A stretch of DNA of 64,000 nucleotides from Haliotis asinina. Lineage: Eukaryota; Mollusca; Gastropoda; Lepetellida; Haliotidae. A program made the position numbers and the translations under genes. The DNA lies in NCBI RefSeq assembly GCF_037392515.1, contig NC_090283.1, positions 20,217,001 through 20,281,000 on the forward strand. The letters run 5' to 3'. The number at the start of each line of letters is the position of its first letter. The first letter of the stretch is position 1. Below the pieces are notes generated by a model. It did not search any database, was not told the DNA's origin, and saw only the letters and a program-made list of their open reading frames with translations. Below are positions 24,511 through 36,289 of the stretch, in pieces.

Positions 24511-24555
24511 GACATTGTCATCAATGTCAGAAAATAATTACATTGTAATTATTTT
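24511..24555. repeat. Two adjacent perfect inverted repeats
   Basis: GACATTG (24511-24517) pairs with CAATGTC (24522-24528) across a 4-nt loop. AAAATAATTAC (24531-24541) pairs with GTAATTATTTT (24545-24555) across a 3-nt loop. Function unknown. Confidence 0.85.
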
Positions 24556-25380
24556 AATTTGAAGAAATATTATCTGATTGTTGGCGATTACCCTCGAGTT
24601 ATGCACATTACTGCGTATGTTCAGAGAGAGGCGGTGTCCACTAACCTATCAAAGCATTGTGTCGAACCTTGTCCTGTCAGGAAATGTTTCAATTATCTGT
24701 CGTGGCACGATGTCATGAAGAACACGAGCTGTGTGCCTTTTAGATGAAACCGTGATGTCAAAAATTTCGAATGGTGTACTAAGCTCATTACCATTAGAGG
24801 CAATCTGTTCGATCAAATAACGATAGGATTGGAGATTTTAAGCCTGGCAGACAAACGAAATTATATATTAACACAGTATGGTACTTATTATTGCCGCTTT
24901 TAATTCTACAGTAATTGCGGCAAACAGACTCCTCGGTATCAAGTAACATGGCAATAACAAGGCGTCGTCGAAAATAGCATCTCAGTCACATCAATAAGCC
25001 TTCAGTCGATTGACATAAATTCCTTTTAAAATAACAATGACTTTTGTACTCTTGGGATTATTTTAAACCGCATTGAGCAGATCTGTAACATATGTGAAGC
25101 ACTTACAGGGTAAATTCGACACTACGTGGGGCAATAGCAGCTATGACGATTTCGGAATCGAATGTTGTATTGTGATAGGGTTAACTTGATATTGCGAGAT
25201 TCTTGACAGAATATGAATATGACAGTTGAGAAATTCATGTTTACTTTCATCAGTAATTAGTGAAAGTTATTTTCGGGGAAACCTTTCAGCCTTCAGTGAT
25301 ATTCTTCTTTGACTTTGGAAACCGTTTTGACATTCAGTGGTATTCACCTTCAAAGCTTTTCGTTCATGCTGTGACTGTCG
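24556..25380. other. No supported gene
   Basis: Spacer with short frames only. Confidence 0.5.
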
Positions 25381-25470
25381 GATGTACTGGAAAACTTCAC
25401 CCAGTTCGAGTCCTGACAGGGGTGCTTTGTGGAACCCATTTCTGGTGTCCTGGTCATGACGAGGGGTAAC
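25381..25470 (+). mobile_element. Diverged SINE head-to-middle fragment
   Basis: AGTTCGAGTCCTGACAGGGG, then GTGGAACCCATTTCTGGTGTCC, follow the order of the B-box and middle region in the 44461 copy. The tail is missing. Confidence 0.55.
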
Positions 25471-25737
25471 GCCAGACTCATTCTTTCACTGACATGAAAC
25501 GCACATATCATTTCATTTGTTATGCTATGGCATTGTATAGATTGGGCTGTAATCTTTTGAATCACTGCTTTATCGATATGAAAGGTGTTTCGAAAATATT
25601 GCACGAGTGCTTCATTCACATTTTTACATTTCTTATTATTTCGTGTCTTTTAATTATGAGAAACAAATATAAATGAATACAGCTTCATGCCATACAACTG
25701 AAAGCAAAGCTGTATTACACAAACGGACTGCTAACCT

Positions 25738-26400
25738 ACTGCTACTGGTGCTGCCACTACTACTACCACTACCACCACCACCACCACTACCACTACCACT
25801 ACCACTACCACTACCACTGCCACCACTACCACTACCACTACCACTGCCACCACTACCACTGCTACCACTACCACTGCCACCACTACCACTACCACTGCCA
25901 CCACTACCACTGCCACCACTACCACTACCACTACCACCACCACTACCACTACCACTACCACTGCCACTACCACTACCACTACCACTACCACTACCACTAC
26001 CACCACTACCACTAACACTGCCACCACTACCACTACCACTACCACTACCACTATCACTACCACTACCACTACCACTACCACTACCCCCTACCACTACCAC
26101 TACCACTACCACTACCACTACCACTTCCACTACCACTACCACTACCACTACCACTACCACCACACCACCACTACCACTACCACTACCACTACCACTACCA
26201 CTACCACTATCACTACTACTGCTGCTGCTACTACTACTGCTACTGCTACTGCTACTACTGCCACTATTACTACTGCCACCACTACTTCGACTACTACCTC
26301 TACTGTTGCTATTACTGCTACTACTGTTACTATTAGTACTACCGTAGCTACTATTACTACTACTACTACTACCACTACCAGTTCTACTAATAGTTCTACT
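25738..26400. repeat. Very long trinucleotide microsatellite (ACC/ACT/GCT)n
   Basis: About 660 bp of almost pure trinucleotides, mostly ACC and ACT on the plus strand, grading into ACT/GCT toward the right end. The length creates open frames of up to 338 codons on both strands that encode homopolymeric Ser/Gly, Val or Leu/Pro/Thr tracts. These are artefacts. Confidence 0.97.
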
Positions 26401-26426
26401 AGACAGTTGTTCCTGAAATATAAACC

Positions 26427-26505
26427 ACATGAAGGTCTGAGTTATATTTTGTTTCTTGAGCAACCCGTGTTTTTCGTAACAGGCGACTACAGGAATCGTT
26501 GTTAA
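26427..26505 (+). mobile_element. SINE body fragment
   Basis: ATGAAGGTCTGAGTTATATT, GAGCAACCCGTGTTTTTCGT and AACAGGCGACTACAGGAATC match the start of the SINE body in plus orientation. Confidence 0.6.
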
Positions 26506-27360
26506 GAACTTTGCCTGGCCATATAATGACATGGAGCAAACATTATATGCAGTGGACAGGTTTGTGATGAACCACAGAATGTAAATGGTTATCGTACAGG
26601 GTAAGTACAGTTGTAGTAAAGGATGATATTGGTATGTTCTCAAACAGAATATCTGTCCCGCGAAAGACATTAGATGGAGATATACAACTAAACGTAGACA
26701 ACAAGGAAGGGAATCATAAATGCTTGCCCCAAATACTTAATATGCCATCATCAAGATACCCGCGAAGTTCCTACATGATACTCAAAACTGAATAGAGATT
26801 ATTGCCCAGATTTAGTTTTATAACTTTTACGTTTCATTGTCATTCATTCACATCACCCACTGACCCCGCCAATTTCAACAGAAATTATTTCAAGATCTAA
26901 GCTGCTGGACTTTCAGAGAAGAATCAGAAAAGGCATGATCGTAAGTCTGTGTAAATTGTAGGGGTTGTTTACGACACAAGGCAAAACTAGCTCTGTTCTG
27001 GTGAAGACAATCACTGACTTTTAAAAAACATGAGCTTACGGTTGAAGAGGATTGTAACATTACAACAGGCTATTCGAGATAACGCTGTAGGTCTATAAGG
27101 TAGATAACGGCTATAATATGCCAATGCTTTATACAATACTCATGCTTAAAACTAACTTATGTGAATGTTAGTCGCGAAATTGTATATGTTCATGTTCACT
27201 GCACAAAAGCAATTAGTTAAACAAACTAAGGGAAAGGTTCCCGTAGTTTGTAACTAAAGTCTACTCTCCCATAGTCATGTGCACGCTCTAGCTCATAGTA
27301 CGTCGAGCTGTCTCTGATCACAAATAACAATACATTTTCATTTAAAATTTAAGAGACAGT
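26506..27360. other. No supported gene
   Basis: AT-rich spacer; nothing recognised. Confidence 0.5.
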
Positions 27361-27361
27361 G

Positions 27362-27575
27362 TCACACCATCTTCAAAACTAGTTGAAGATCACGCGGAGA
27401 AGTTCCATCTTGGCCTACAGTGGCATGTTCATTGGCAGGCTCAATGGTGGCTGGAGCGGCAGAGACTGAGAACGTGGGCGACGATGTCGTGGATGTGACT
27501 GTAGCTGCTGCTGTGGCAGATCGTCGTTTCCTCTGTATCATCTTATCAACCCGGGCCTCCATCTCCGATGATGTT
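27362..27575 (-). CDS. Possible terminal coding exon, unknown protein
   Basis: On the minus strand a CACAG acceptor (ending at plus position 27576) is followed by 71 codons to a TGA at 27364-27362. The base composition is markedly more GC-rich and codon-like than the surroundings. The peptide contains MEARVDKMIQRKRRSATAAA, a basic patch, then a Ser/Thr/Ala-rich stretch and a short C-terminus. No domain is recognised and no upstream exon was found. It could be the last exon of a host gene or a transposon-derived exon. Confidence 0.3.
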
Positions 27576-27594
27576 CTGTGCGTTGTGAAAACGT

Positions 27595-27812
27595 TAACAT
27601 TATTCACAACAGCATATTATCCTGATCTAGTATTAAGGACCTTCTGGTAACATTATTCACAGCAGCATATTATCCTGATCTAGTATTAAGGACCTTCTGG
27701 TAACATTATTCACAGCAGCATATTATCCTGATCTAGTATTAAGGACCTTCTGGTAACATTATTCACAGCAGCATATTATCCTGATCTAGTATTAAGGACC
27801 TTCTGGTAAATG
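27595..27812. repeat. Tandem array, 53-bp unit, four copies
   Basis: Units at 27601, 27654, 27707 and 27760 share GCATATTATCCTGATCTAGT and ATTAAGGACCTTCTGGTAA. They are almost identical, so the expansion is recent. It abuts the start of the candidate exon on the minus strand. Confidence 0.95.
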
Positions 27813-28045
27813 TAACATAGACTAAGTCTGCTATGTGAAATTTAGGGGACAGGTCAAACAACATAATCTTAGCCAGACGAATAGCAGTTTACAAATTAAT
27901 ATCCACATGGAAAGAAAGTGAGTGTTGGAATGTTGCACTGTGCACCTTTCCAGCTATATGGCTACTGTCTGTAAATATTCGAATCTGTACCAGGAGAGCC
28001 AGTGATCAATAGCATGAACATATACCTTTGCGAGAGGGATAAGAC
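27813..28045. other. Spacer
   Basis: No feature recognised. Confidence 0.5.
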
Positions 28046-28049
28046 GACA

Positions 28050-28090
28050 ACCACATGAGCGAACCTGACCACCCGGATTGTCGTTCTGTT
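28050..28090 (-). mobile_element. Very short SINE body fragment
   Basis: CACATGAGCGAACCTGACCA followed by CCCGGATTGTCGTTC matches the GCGAGCCTGACCACCCGATC segment of the SINE body in minus orientation. Confidence 0.4.
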
Positions 28091-28123
28091 GAACGCATAG
28101 GTTCTAATGAAAGTATAGGTTAT

Positions 28124-28216
28124 GCGTGGCGTGGCGTGGCGTGGCGTGGCGTGGCGTGGCGTGGCGTGGCGTGGCGTGGCGTGGCGTGGCGTGGCGTGGC
28201 GTGGTGTGGCGTGGTG
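28124..28216. repeat. (GTGGC)n pentanucleotide microsatellite
   Basis: About 18 nearly perfect GTGGC units, opening frames on both strands that encode repeated Ala-Trp-Arg-Gly-Val or its complement. These are artefacts. Confidence 0.97.
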
Positions 28217-28270
28217 TCAACGACGAGAAGCAGTATGTTCATTTCCCCATTAAAAGTGGGGTGGACGAAT

Positions 28271-28299
28271 GGGCAGTAGGCAGTAGGCAGTGGGCAGTT

Positions 28300-28346
<47 letters not shown>

Positions 28347-28350
28347 TAGT
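28271..28350. repeat. (GGCAGTA)n heptanucleotide array
   Basis: About 11 units of GGCAGTA with GGCAGTG and GGCAGTT variants, only 54 bp from the GTGGC array. Confidence 0.95.
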
Positions 28351-29250
28351 TTTCACAGGGTTGAATGCGATATTCGAGGCTTGGGGGTCCGATCGTCAAA
28401 ACCCTGGCCATTTTGTCATGATAATTTGTACTAATTTCCTATCTTGTTTTACTACCTGTACCGAAGACTATACTCAGGAATGAGACCGTCAGGTGGCAAT
28501 ATCAACAGGCTTTTCTTAGTGAATTCATGTATGATTGTGTGGCCGTATCCGTCGTTCAGATATCCGGGTGACGGTACAAAAACAGTGTATGTTTTTGTGG
28601 GTACCAGACCCAGGCAGCAATGCGTTCAACACTATACTGACTGAGTGAAGGCTTGAGAGGCTGTGCCAGTGCGTGTATCATTGACAACACTATAAAGACA
28701 CCGTAACACGCACAGCCAGTCAGCCTTCCACAGCAGTTGATTAATCAATTGGTCCAGACCACCACCATATTTATAACGTTACGGTGTGCGGAAGGTGCAA
28801 TGGAAATTATTCCTTTGCCACGCCTCATTCTCGGCCTAAGACCTGAAGCAGAATCCAACTTGGTCCCGGAAACGGCACTTTTTCCGATATTTGCCTGGCG
28901 CTTCGATCAGCCACTTTAACCACATGATTGAGTTTCAAGATGCCAGCTTGCGACCAGCGTAGATTTCCAGGGTGTCACCGTGGCCTTGAGGCTCAATAGC
29001 GCATTGAAGTTGAGTGGCAGTAGCTATAAAGCGTTTCGCTTGTTGGACAGCAGTCGTGACACATTTCAAAGTGCCGGTGTGAAAGAACTACTGGCGTGGT
29101 ACCCGTTACTAGGGGTATTGCTGTTTTCTTCCAAACACATACGTGCCGGGTAGATGTTTGATCTATTCCCTACATCGAAGGGAAGCTGCCTTAACGATTA
29201 CTTGACAGTGCCATCCCAGTGGAGGTGCTGACATACTGTTGAGTGTGAGT
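28351..29250. other. No supported gene
   Basis: Slightly more GC-balanced sequence with frames up to 66 codons and an imperfect inverted repeat at about 28650-28725 (GGCTGTGCCAGTGCGTGT against ACACGCACAGCCAGTCAGCC). No domain recognised. Confidence 0.45.
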
Positions 29251-29251
29251 G

Positions 29252-29372
29252 AACAACAACAACAACAACAACAACAACAACTACTACTGCTACTACTACT
29301 ACTACTACTACTGCTACTACTACTGCTACTGCTACTGCTACTGCTACTACTACTGCTACTACTACTACTACT
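29252..29372. repeat. (AAC)n then (TAC/TGC)n microsatellite
   Basis: About nine AAC units pass directly into about 30 trinucleotides of TAC and TGC. Confidence 0.95.
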
Positions 29373-29444
29373 GGGGGTAGGTAAGTTAGGTGGTAAAGGT
29401 TGAGATTCAGTTACGATGAGGTTTTGGGGTTAGGATTAAGCTCG

Positions 29445-29475
29445 GGTTCAGGTTTAGGTTTAGGTTTAGGGTGAG
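29445..29475. repeat. Short TTTAGG-type hexamer run
   Basis: GGTTCAGGTTTAGGTTTAGG continues as TTTAGGGTGAGG. It resembles a telomere-variant motif but is only four to five units long. Confidence 0.7.
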
Positions 29476-29990
29476 GTAAGCATATCACGTTGGTCTGTCT
29501 GCGCCTGTATTTATTTTTTGTGTTATCTATATCGTATCCAAATTCAAATTCCACCCGTCTCCAAAACAGGTTGTTCATTTGTTCTTGAACACGAAGAGTC
29601 TGTGTTAAAAAATAGGAACACTGAAGTGGGTGTAAGCGAACGGGGCCCTGTTTGACGTTGATATACTATATAACTTTGGTCTGAGCAACGGTTTTGCAGG
29701 CACCCTACTTCATCCTCAAATCCACACCTGTCCCTACCAGCAAAGAGAGAGGTGCCCTCGTGTGTTCAGAAAAAGAACACATTTAAATCAAAACATTCAA
29801 TCCGTCTGCATAACGCTCGCACTATATACAACGCACACGCTCGTCCCTTACTAACCATAGTGGATAACATCGTTATCAGCAAGTTCCGCTTTTCGGTTTC
29901 AATGCGCGTGTGAGCCCTGATATCAAGTACTGTCGTGTTTACCACCAATTCCATCGTGTGACTGCGCTTTCCTGTATCATCTTAGAATCC
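29476..29990. other. No supported gene
   Basis: Spacer; nothing recognised. Confidence 0.5.
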
Positions 29991-30099
29991 GGAAATTCCA
30001 CAGCCCGATGTCGTGGTCAAAATTTGTGGTCTAAGCACCAAATCGGCATCCCCGACTGGAACCATTGACATAGGTGCCACAGGATATTGACTTCTGTAG

Positions 30100-31990
30100 C
30101 GGTTTCGGTTTTCTTGAAGGCAAATATTTGGTCTGCAGTGGAATACTCTGGGCGAAACCCCGCTTGAAATTCAGCAATTAGTCCATTAATATCTAACCAA
30201 ATTCTTACACGTTTTTCTATGATTGATGTAAAAACCTTCCACAGCAGTTCAAGAGAGATATGCCTCTGTAGTTGTTTGGGTTATTTCTTGGCCCTGATTT
30301 AAATAGCTGGAATACTGGTATGATAATCCCGTTATCTGGAAATAAGCCACTATCCAAGACTTTATTGAACAATAAGAGTAGAAAAGGTAACAAATATGAA
30401 GTACTCAGCTTTAAAAGTCCAGGTGGTATACCATCATCACCAGGGGCTTTCCCTGGTTTTAAATCCCGAATACTGTTGTGTAACTCCTTTTCTGTGATTA
30501 CACCATTCAGTATGTCATTTGGAAGATCTATTGGGTAATTATCACAGGATTCACAAAGTTCACAAGTGTGGTTATCAGCAAAACTATACACTGCATCATC
30601 GAACCAGTTATTTTTGGTATTTGTTTGGATTCAGTAGATCAGAAAAGTAGGAGAACCATGCGTCTGGTGTGATGTTACTCGTTCCTTTATCTGATAACAA
30701 TCGACGTTTCACTGTTCTCCAGAAGAGTCTACAATCACTTCGAGAGGCGGCATTTGAGATCTCGCCTGCAAGCATTTTATCGTACTGGGCTTTCCTCAAC
30801 TTGCAGTAACGTTTAAAGTTTGCTTTAGCTTGCAAATAATTTGTTACGTTATTTTTGCAATGAAACTTTCTAAGTTTAGTGAGATATTTATATTTCTCTG
30901 ATTTCAGAAAGTTGCTCTCATTGTCAAACCATGGTTGTTGGTTACTACTTTTTTCGTTAAATGTGTTTGCATTATAGCCCACATTGGGGCAGAGTAGTTG
31001 GAAAATATATGTGTTAATTTGGAAACAGCGACAATAACATCAATAAGGATGAAACAAATTTCCCCATGCATGTATCTATTATATCTAAAGCGAGGTACTC
31101 GTACCATTGGTATGTCATTATGGGCGTTTTTACATCGCTGTGTAGGGAAAATATTAGTAAAGGTACATACAAGTGGCAGGTGATCTGATTCTGCTGACTT
31201 GTGAGGACTGACATATCCTCCATATTAGGAAATAAGCAAGTACTGATGACAAAATAGTCTACTATACTGGTTCCAGTGCTAGAAATAAATGTCCAGTTAG
31301 CAGGGGTATCGCTGGTGGTACGTCCATTGACGATATGCATGTTCATTGTTTTACAAAGAGTGAGCATCTCAAGACCATGCGTATTCACAACTGTGTCACG
31401 GGAAAGTCTCGGTTTTACGTAGGGGTCTTCAGTATACAAGTCATTGTCTACAGGTATGTAATTAGCATTATCGTCAAAAATGAAATCATCGTCAGCTGCT
31501 GTTCTCGCATTAAAGTCTCCACATATAATGAAAGTTGAATTCACACCAAATTCTGTTTTCAGTTGGTGAAGCTTGTTCTCCAGCAAGTTGATCCCACTGT
31601 CGTCTAGACCATGATACTTCGTCGCCCCAACCGAGTGTACGTATATACATATATAGAAGACGGGATAAGGGAAATCAACATTAACTAATTGAAAGATACA
31701 GTTGTCCCATGTATCTTTAATTTTGGAAAAATACATCTTTATCCGATCTCTAACACATACAGCGACACCTCCGGAGTATCTGCCACGGTTGTCGCTTACA
31801 AAGCAGAAATAATTATGCAATATAGTGTTAAGTAGAGCTTGTGTATCATTACACATAGTTTCTGTAAAACCTATTACGTCAAACAGGTTAATAAGGGATA
31901 CACAATCTTGAAAGATTAAAGCTGATCGCAACCCATTTGCGTTCCAAGTACAGAAGGAAACAGTTTCATCAGGTGAGTCAAGGGACGGGT
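30100..31990 (-). mobile_element. Non-LTR retrotransposon remnant: APE-type endonuclease plus N-terminal reverse transcriptase
   Basis: Reading the minus strand, VSFCTWNANGLRS begins the endonuclease at about 31970. It is followed by the GFTET motif, SGGVAVCVRDR and FIICGDFNARTAADD, all typical of the apurinic-like endonuclease of LINE ORF2. A basic linker follows (30982-30608), then the polymerase N-terminus at 30591-30217 with SIRDLKPGKAPGDDGIP, GIIIPVF and NPNNYRGISLLNCCGR. A frameshift leads to IAEFQAGFRPEYSTADQIFAF at about 30170-30110, after which the element stops. The catalytic polymerase core and the 3' end are missing, so this copy is truncated at the 3' side and dead. Confidence 0.88.
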
Positions 31991-32399
31991 CACTACAAGT
32001 ACGAGTATCACTGGGGCCATGGCCATGCTCCTATGCAGTATCCGGTCCCCCTGGACTGGACGTCACTGACTTCACGCTGTAGGAGTTATCGCCCGTCGGA
32101 TTGTCGGCCTTGTCCTTACGTTGTGTAGATGAGGGTCTCTGAATCCAGTTACGGGTGCCAGAAACTTGAGAAACTGGCCAGATTTATATGAACAATCAAA
32201 TACAATCGATTTGGAAGCTGGATTGTCTACACGAGAAGTATCTTCACAAGTTTGTTCACAATCAGTACACACATTCCACACAATCATTGAGTTAATTTCA
32301 GGATACGGGCTACTCGGGTACATTTACAAGTTATTGTATATGGTGTGCGCAATTCAGGATACATTTGATGGGAATGAAAAAGATAAAAGAACCCACTTT

Positions 32400-32900
32400 C
32401 ACGCACCAGTTATCGTCACAGACAGATAAACAGGCAGTTTTGGTACAGTTTTATCAAAAGAATCTAAAAAACATTGATTTTTCTTTTGTAGCTGCAGAGT
32501 AGTATCTGCTATCATTGGCTCGTCATCGGCGAATAGAAGTGCATGTATTTTTAGAATTTGAATTGATATGAAAGTGGCATAACCACATTTACTTACAGCA
32601 AATGATTGATAAACATAGTAAATGATTTTGGACACATTTTGGATTTTTGGATTTTTGTAAACATCCTTGAAATATTTTGATAGACCTGTTCAAGTTTTCA
32701 CAAAAGCTGATAATTTACAATACTTGTCATACAGTATCAGCTTCTTCAGGATTTCAGTTTATACCCATAGATTTCAGACATCATGATGAACGCCGTCAAA
32801 GGCCTTTCGCAAATCGATGAATAAACAATAAAAAATATCCATTCTTGTTAGATATATACTTTTGAATTATTTTTTTAAGTGATGTACGTGTATTATATAG
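32400..32900 (-). mobile_element. Reverse-transcriptase core fragment of another LINE
   Basis: The minus strand reads LFIDLRKAFDGVHHDV (polymerase motif A, about 32840-32790). After deletions it reads HALLFADDEPMIADTTLQLQ (motif C, FADD box, about 32555-32495). The spacing is too short and frames change, so it is a decayed fragment. It may or may not derive from the same insertion as 30100-31990. Confidence 0.75.
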
Positions 32901-33170
32901 CTACAAAGAGGTAGTTAAATGGATCTGATACTTGTCTAAAGCTCAAAACACAATTCACGACAAAGCTATGTCATTTGGAGCAACAGTAAATATTGTCGCC
33001 CGTGAGCGAAACACTTTGGCCAATAGGCGAGATATTTTAGTAGCGTCTTATTCAGGTATTCTGGAATATCATCCGGGTAGTCGCAGGTTAAACGATGACA
33101 AAGTAACAACCAGTCATGGGGAATGTATGTAGTTCCATATTCGTCTCCTTTTAAGGAAACTTTCCTTCTT
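32901..33170. other. Possible continuation of LINE debris; nothing specific seen
   Basis: Short frames on both strands, none recognisable. Confidence 0.35.
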
Positions 33171-33171
33171 T

Positions 33172-34560
33172 CTTGTTTCCGTCCCAATATCTAAACCTGG
33201 ACGTGACCGTATTGATCCTCCAAGTTATCGACCAATTTCATGCACACGCTGTTGAACGTATGACCAATAATCGATCATTTTCAATCGTAGGAACCACCAT
33301 TCTACGTACTGATATACAATGTGGTTTCCCTAACAAAATTTTGATCAGATTGATTCTGCCATCAGTAATAAACACTATGCAGCGTCTAATACTGTCAATT
33401 TAAATCACAAGGTTAAAAAGATTTAAGCCAAAACCAATTGTATTTAGTTTTACAGAAAAAAACACACACAAAGACCCAGAATTAATAATGGTTGACAGGA
33501 AGCCAATTTCCTGGGTGTTATTTTTTATCACTTCTTGACACATAAGATATTTAAAGTATAAATGATCGAAGACACTGGAAATACCAACTCCAAATGCGGA
33601 GACGATCAAAAGTCAATCCCTAGCTTTATATATTATACCCTTATCCGCTCCAAACTCGACTACGGCTTCATGAAAAGAAAATAAAACTATGTGAAAGTAA
33701 CTGATATATCAAAGGCACTATACCACACCACACTTAAATAGTACTGTCAGGGAAGATACGATACAAATTATTCCAAACAAAATTACTAATTTAGATCGCG
33801 ATATTAAACTGACAAATCCGTATCAATTAATGCAACGTTTGAATTATACCGACCCTCGCGTCCTCTACCGGAAAAACATTATTTCAAGCGAAGCCGTTGT
33901 GATAATGCTTGAAATTTGCTAAACGTGTTGTAAAACTTCCTGCACTGACTCATTCCCTTCAAACAAACGTCATGGAGTTATGTTCATTGGATCGTTCTTT
34001 AAGAATACTCCAGCACAACTTGTGTTTCAAACCGGTTCGGCAAACACCGACAACACCGCATGCGACTGTTTCCGATGTACGTAGCAACTGTGTATATTGT
34101 ATATATGTCAAGTGTTCTCTGTTTGGAATCTGTTCGCATCGAAGTTTCAATTTGGTCTAAGGACGTCTTTTATTGGACGGAAAGGAAGCTGAAGAGAGTA
34201 CTGTCCCAACATATATTATATAGGGCAGAGTATTGTCGGAAATATTTGTCATCGTGCCTTTAAGGATATTAGATTCTATTCTTCACCCGAGACACAGATT
34301 TTATGTGGAGGCTGATAAACCTTCCCCAGAACTACGCTGTCTTGAATTATATTTTCCTGATATTTCTAAATTACGGTCGATGAAATATAATCCAAACACT
34401 AGCAAAATTTAAGTACTCCTTAACAAACCCATTTATGGACCATCAACAAATGCTTACTAGTATACTTACACGTCTATGTTCATGGATTGATTTAAATCCA
34501 CTGTTGTTGGATCATGAACAATATTTTCAAGATGACAGCTCCTTTTTTCCAACAGAGGAT
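33172..34560 (+). mobile_element. Decayed LINE ORF2 remnant in opposite orientation
   Basis: The plus strand reads PISKPGRDRIDPPSYRPISC at about 33180-33240, the classic polymerase finger motif of jockey-type LINEs. After frameshifts it reads NFLGVIF at about 33505 and LIRSKLDYG at about 33640. Further downstream, frames resemble the C-terminal region. The polymerase palm is deleted and many stops are present. Confidence 0.65.
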
Positions 34561-35280
34561 AATATAAGGATAACGCTATTTCTCAGGGGACTATCATTTC
34601 CAGCAACCTGAGGTTTTTCATTAACTGCCCGACGAAGGAGGTTTTAGTTTCAAGGTAGGTTGATGATAATACATTGGGTTTATATTCATAAAATATTTTA
34701 TTAGAAATTGAAAACTCATGAGAACACATTAATCGTCTTCGTTTACAGGCCCCATGGCAGTTATACCACAAATTATAAATGACAAGTTGCAATATTGAAT
34801 TTGAACGTCATGCTCAACATCATAATGAAATATATCCATGAGCATGGATCGTGCAATAACCCATGTTTTAAAGATGAGTACGAAAACATATGGTAACTGT
34901 GACATACTGTACTCGTATTTCAACACAAGAAGAACTGAAACTGAAACATGGTAACTAATTACTGCAATCTGAGAAGAACAAACAAAAATGTCGACATCAA
35001 CAATGCAGGACAGTAAGATCACCGTGACTACCCCACTAATCTGATTGATGTACAGTTTTTAAATAATGGTTGTTCTGGTTGTATGAACCACCACAGGTAC
35101 CAGATATCGCCAAACCTTCACCATTACCAGACAAGCAGCCATCCCTCGAATTTATAACATTTGCCTGTCTCTTTCTCATGTAGCCAAAGAAGCATCGAAG
35201 AACAACACTCCCCGTTACAGTACTTCCTCATAGACATGATACTGATGTTTTATACGAATTTATATCCATTCACCGTGGCC
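34561..35280. other. No supported gene
   Basis: Short frames up to 97 codons on the minus strand, unrecognised. Confidence 0.45.
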
Positions 35281-35287
35281 ATTGGTG

Positions 35288-35780
35288 TGTGCCAGAAGCT
35301 GAACGACACTTTAGTCCATGCCCGGTCACGTGGTTTCTCGTTGGCCGCAAGATTCACCTTAAGAGGACTAATAGCCATGTGGTCAGTGTACAAGTTAGCA
35401 CCAGTGTTGTGACAGGACATCACTGCATTATGCTTGCCATCATGCAAGTCAATAGCTTGCCATCAAGCATTTTCTGAATATCTGGGTTTTGCCTTGTGTA
35501 AATAGTTATATTTTAGCATCGCCGTCTTTTAAATCATTTCAAGAGCGCACTTACTGCAATTTTGAAATTCGTAGTTGCACGAAAGGAACGACAGTTTAGT
35601 TAATGCCTGGCCACATGGTTTCTCGTTGGCCGTAAGATTCACCTTAAGACGACTAATAGCCATGTGGTCCTACTGCAATTTTGAACTTTGCAGTTGCACT
35701 TTGTGCTAGGCCATCTGACCATGTGAGTTTATAATCTGTACGAAAAGAACAGTTTGGGACCTTTACAAATGAAGGTTTGT
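35288..35780. repeat. Local duplication, two diverged copies about 290 bp apart
   Basis: TGGTTTCTCGTTGGCCGCAA and GATTCACCTTAAGAGGACTAATAGCC near 35330-35380 recur near 35620-35670 with few changes. A second motif, ACTGCAATTTTGAAATTCG / ACTGCAATTTTGAACTTTG, recurs at about 35552 and 35673. The arrangement suggests nested or repeated duplication. Confidence 0.85.
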
Positions 35781-36289
35781 CGATAGATCAAAGCCGAGGA
35801 ATTCTATTTGAGTTTCACGTATGGTGTATTCTAACTTTGATTGATTAATAAAGGGCATGATAAAGAGCGTTGAACATCAAAGAGTGACGTGGAACTCATC
35901 ACAGTGTAAAGAAGGCGTCAGTCCCGTGGGGAAATTTCGCACTGGTTTAAAACATGACCTTATGGCACATATAGAAAAGAGCCAACTGTTACCTGTTAAA
36001 TTATTGACGGAGCTGTTGTAATCTATGCCAGTCATCATGAATGCGACATTCATACCCCATGCTGTAAAACATGACCATGAATAAATAATGCTACAAACTG
36101 TAGCTGCAGATGTTGCACGTTTTAAGTAGCAGGGAATCCCACCAAAACATACACCTTTTATAAAACATACCAGACAAGACATATACAGAGGTAGTCACTT
36201 CTTCCACACCTTTAACTCTTTACAGCGAGGTAAGTAAATTCCCTAATGGACGACATTTCACCAGGCTTGTTTGTTTCATGAGTGTGTTT

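Noticed and set aside
25654..26670. 338-codon Ser/Gly-rich frame and its shadows
   Set aside because: Translation of a trinucleotide microsatellite; all frames on both strands are open for the same reason.
28055..28356. Frames of 60-80 codons across the GTGGC/GGCAGTA arrays
   Set aside because: Products of short tandem repeats.
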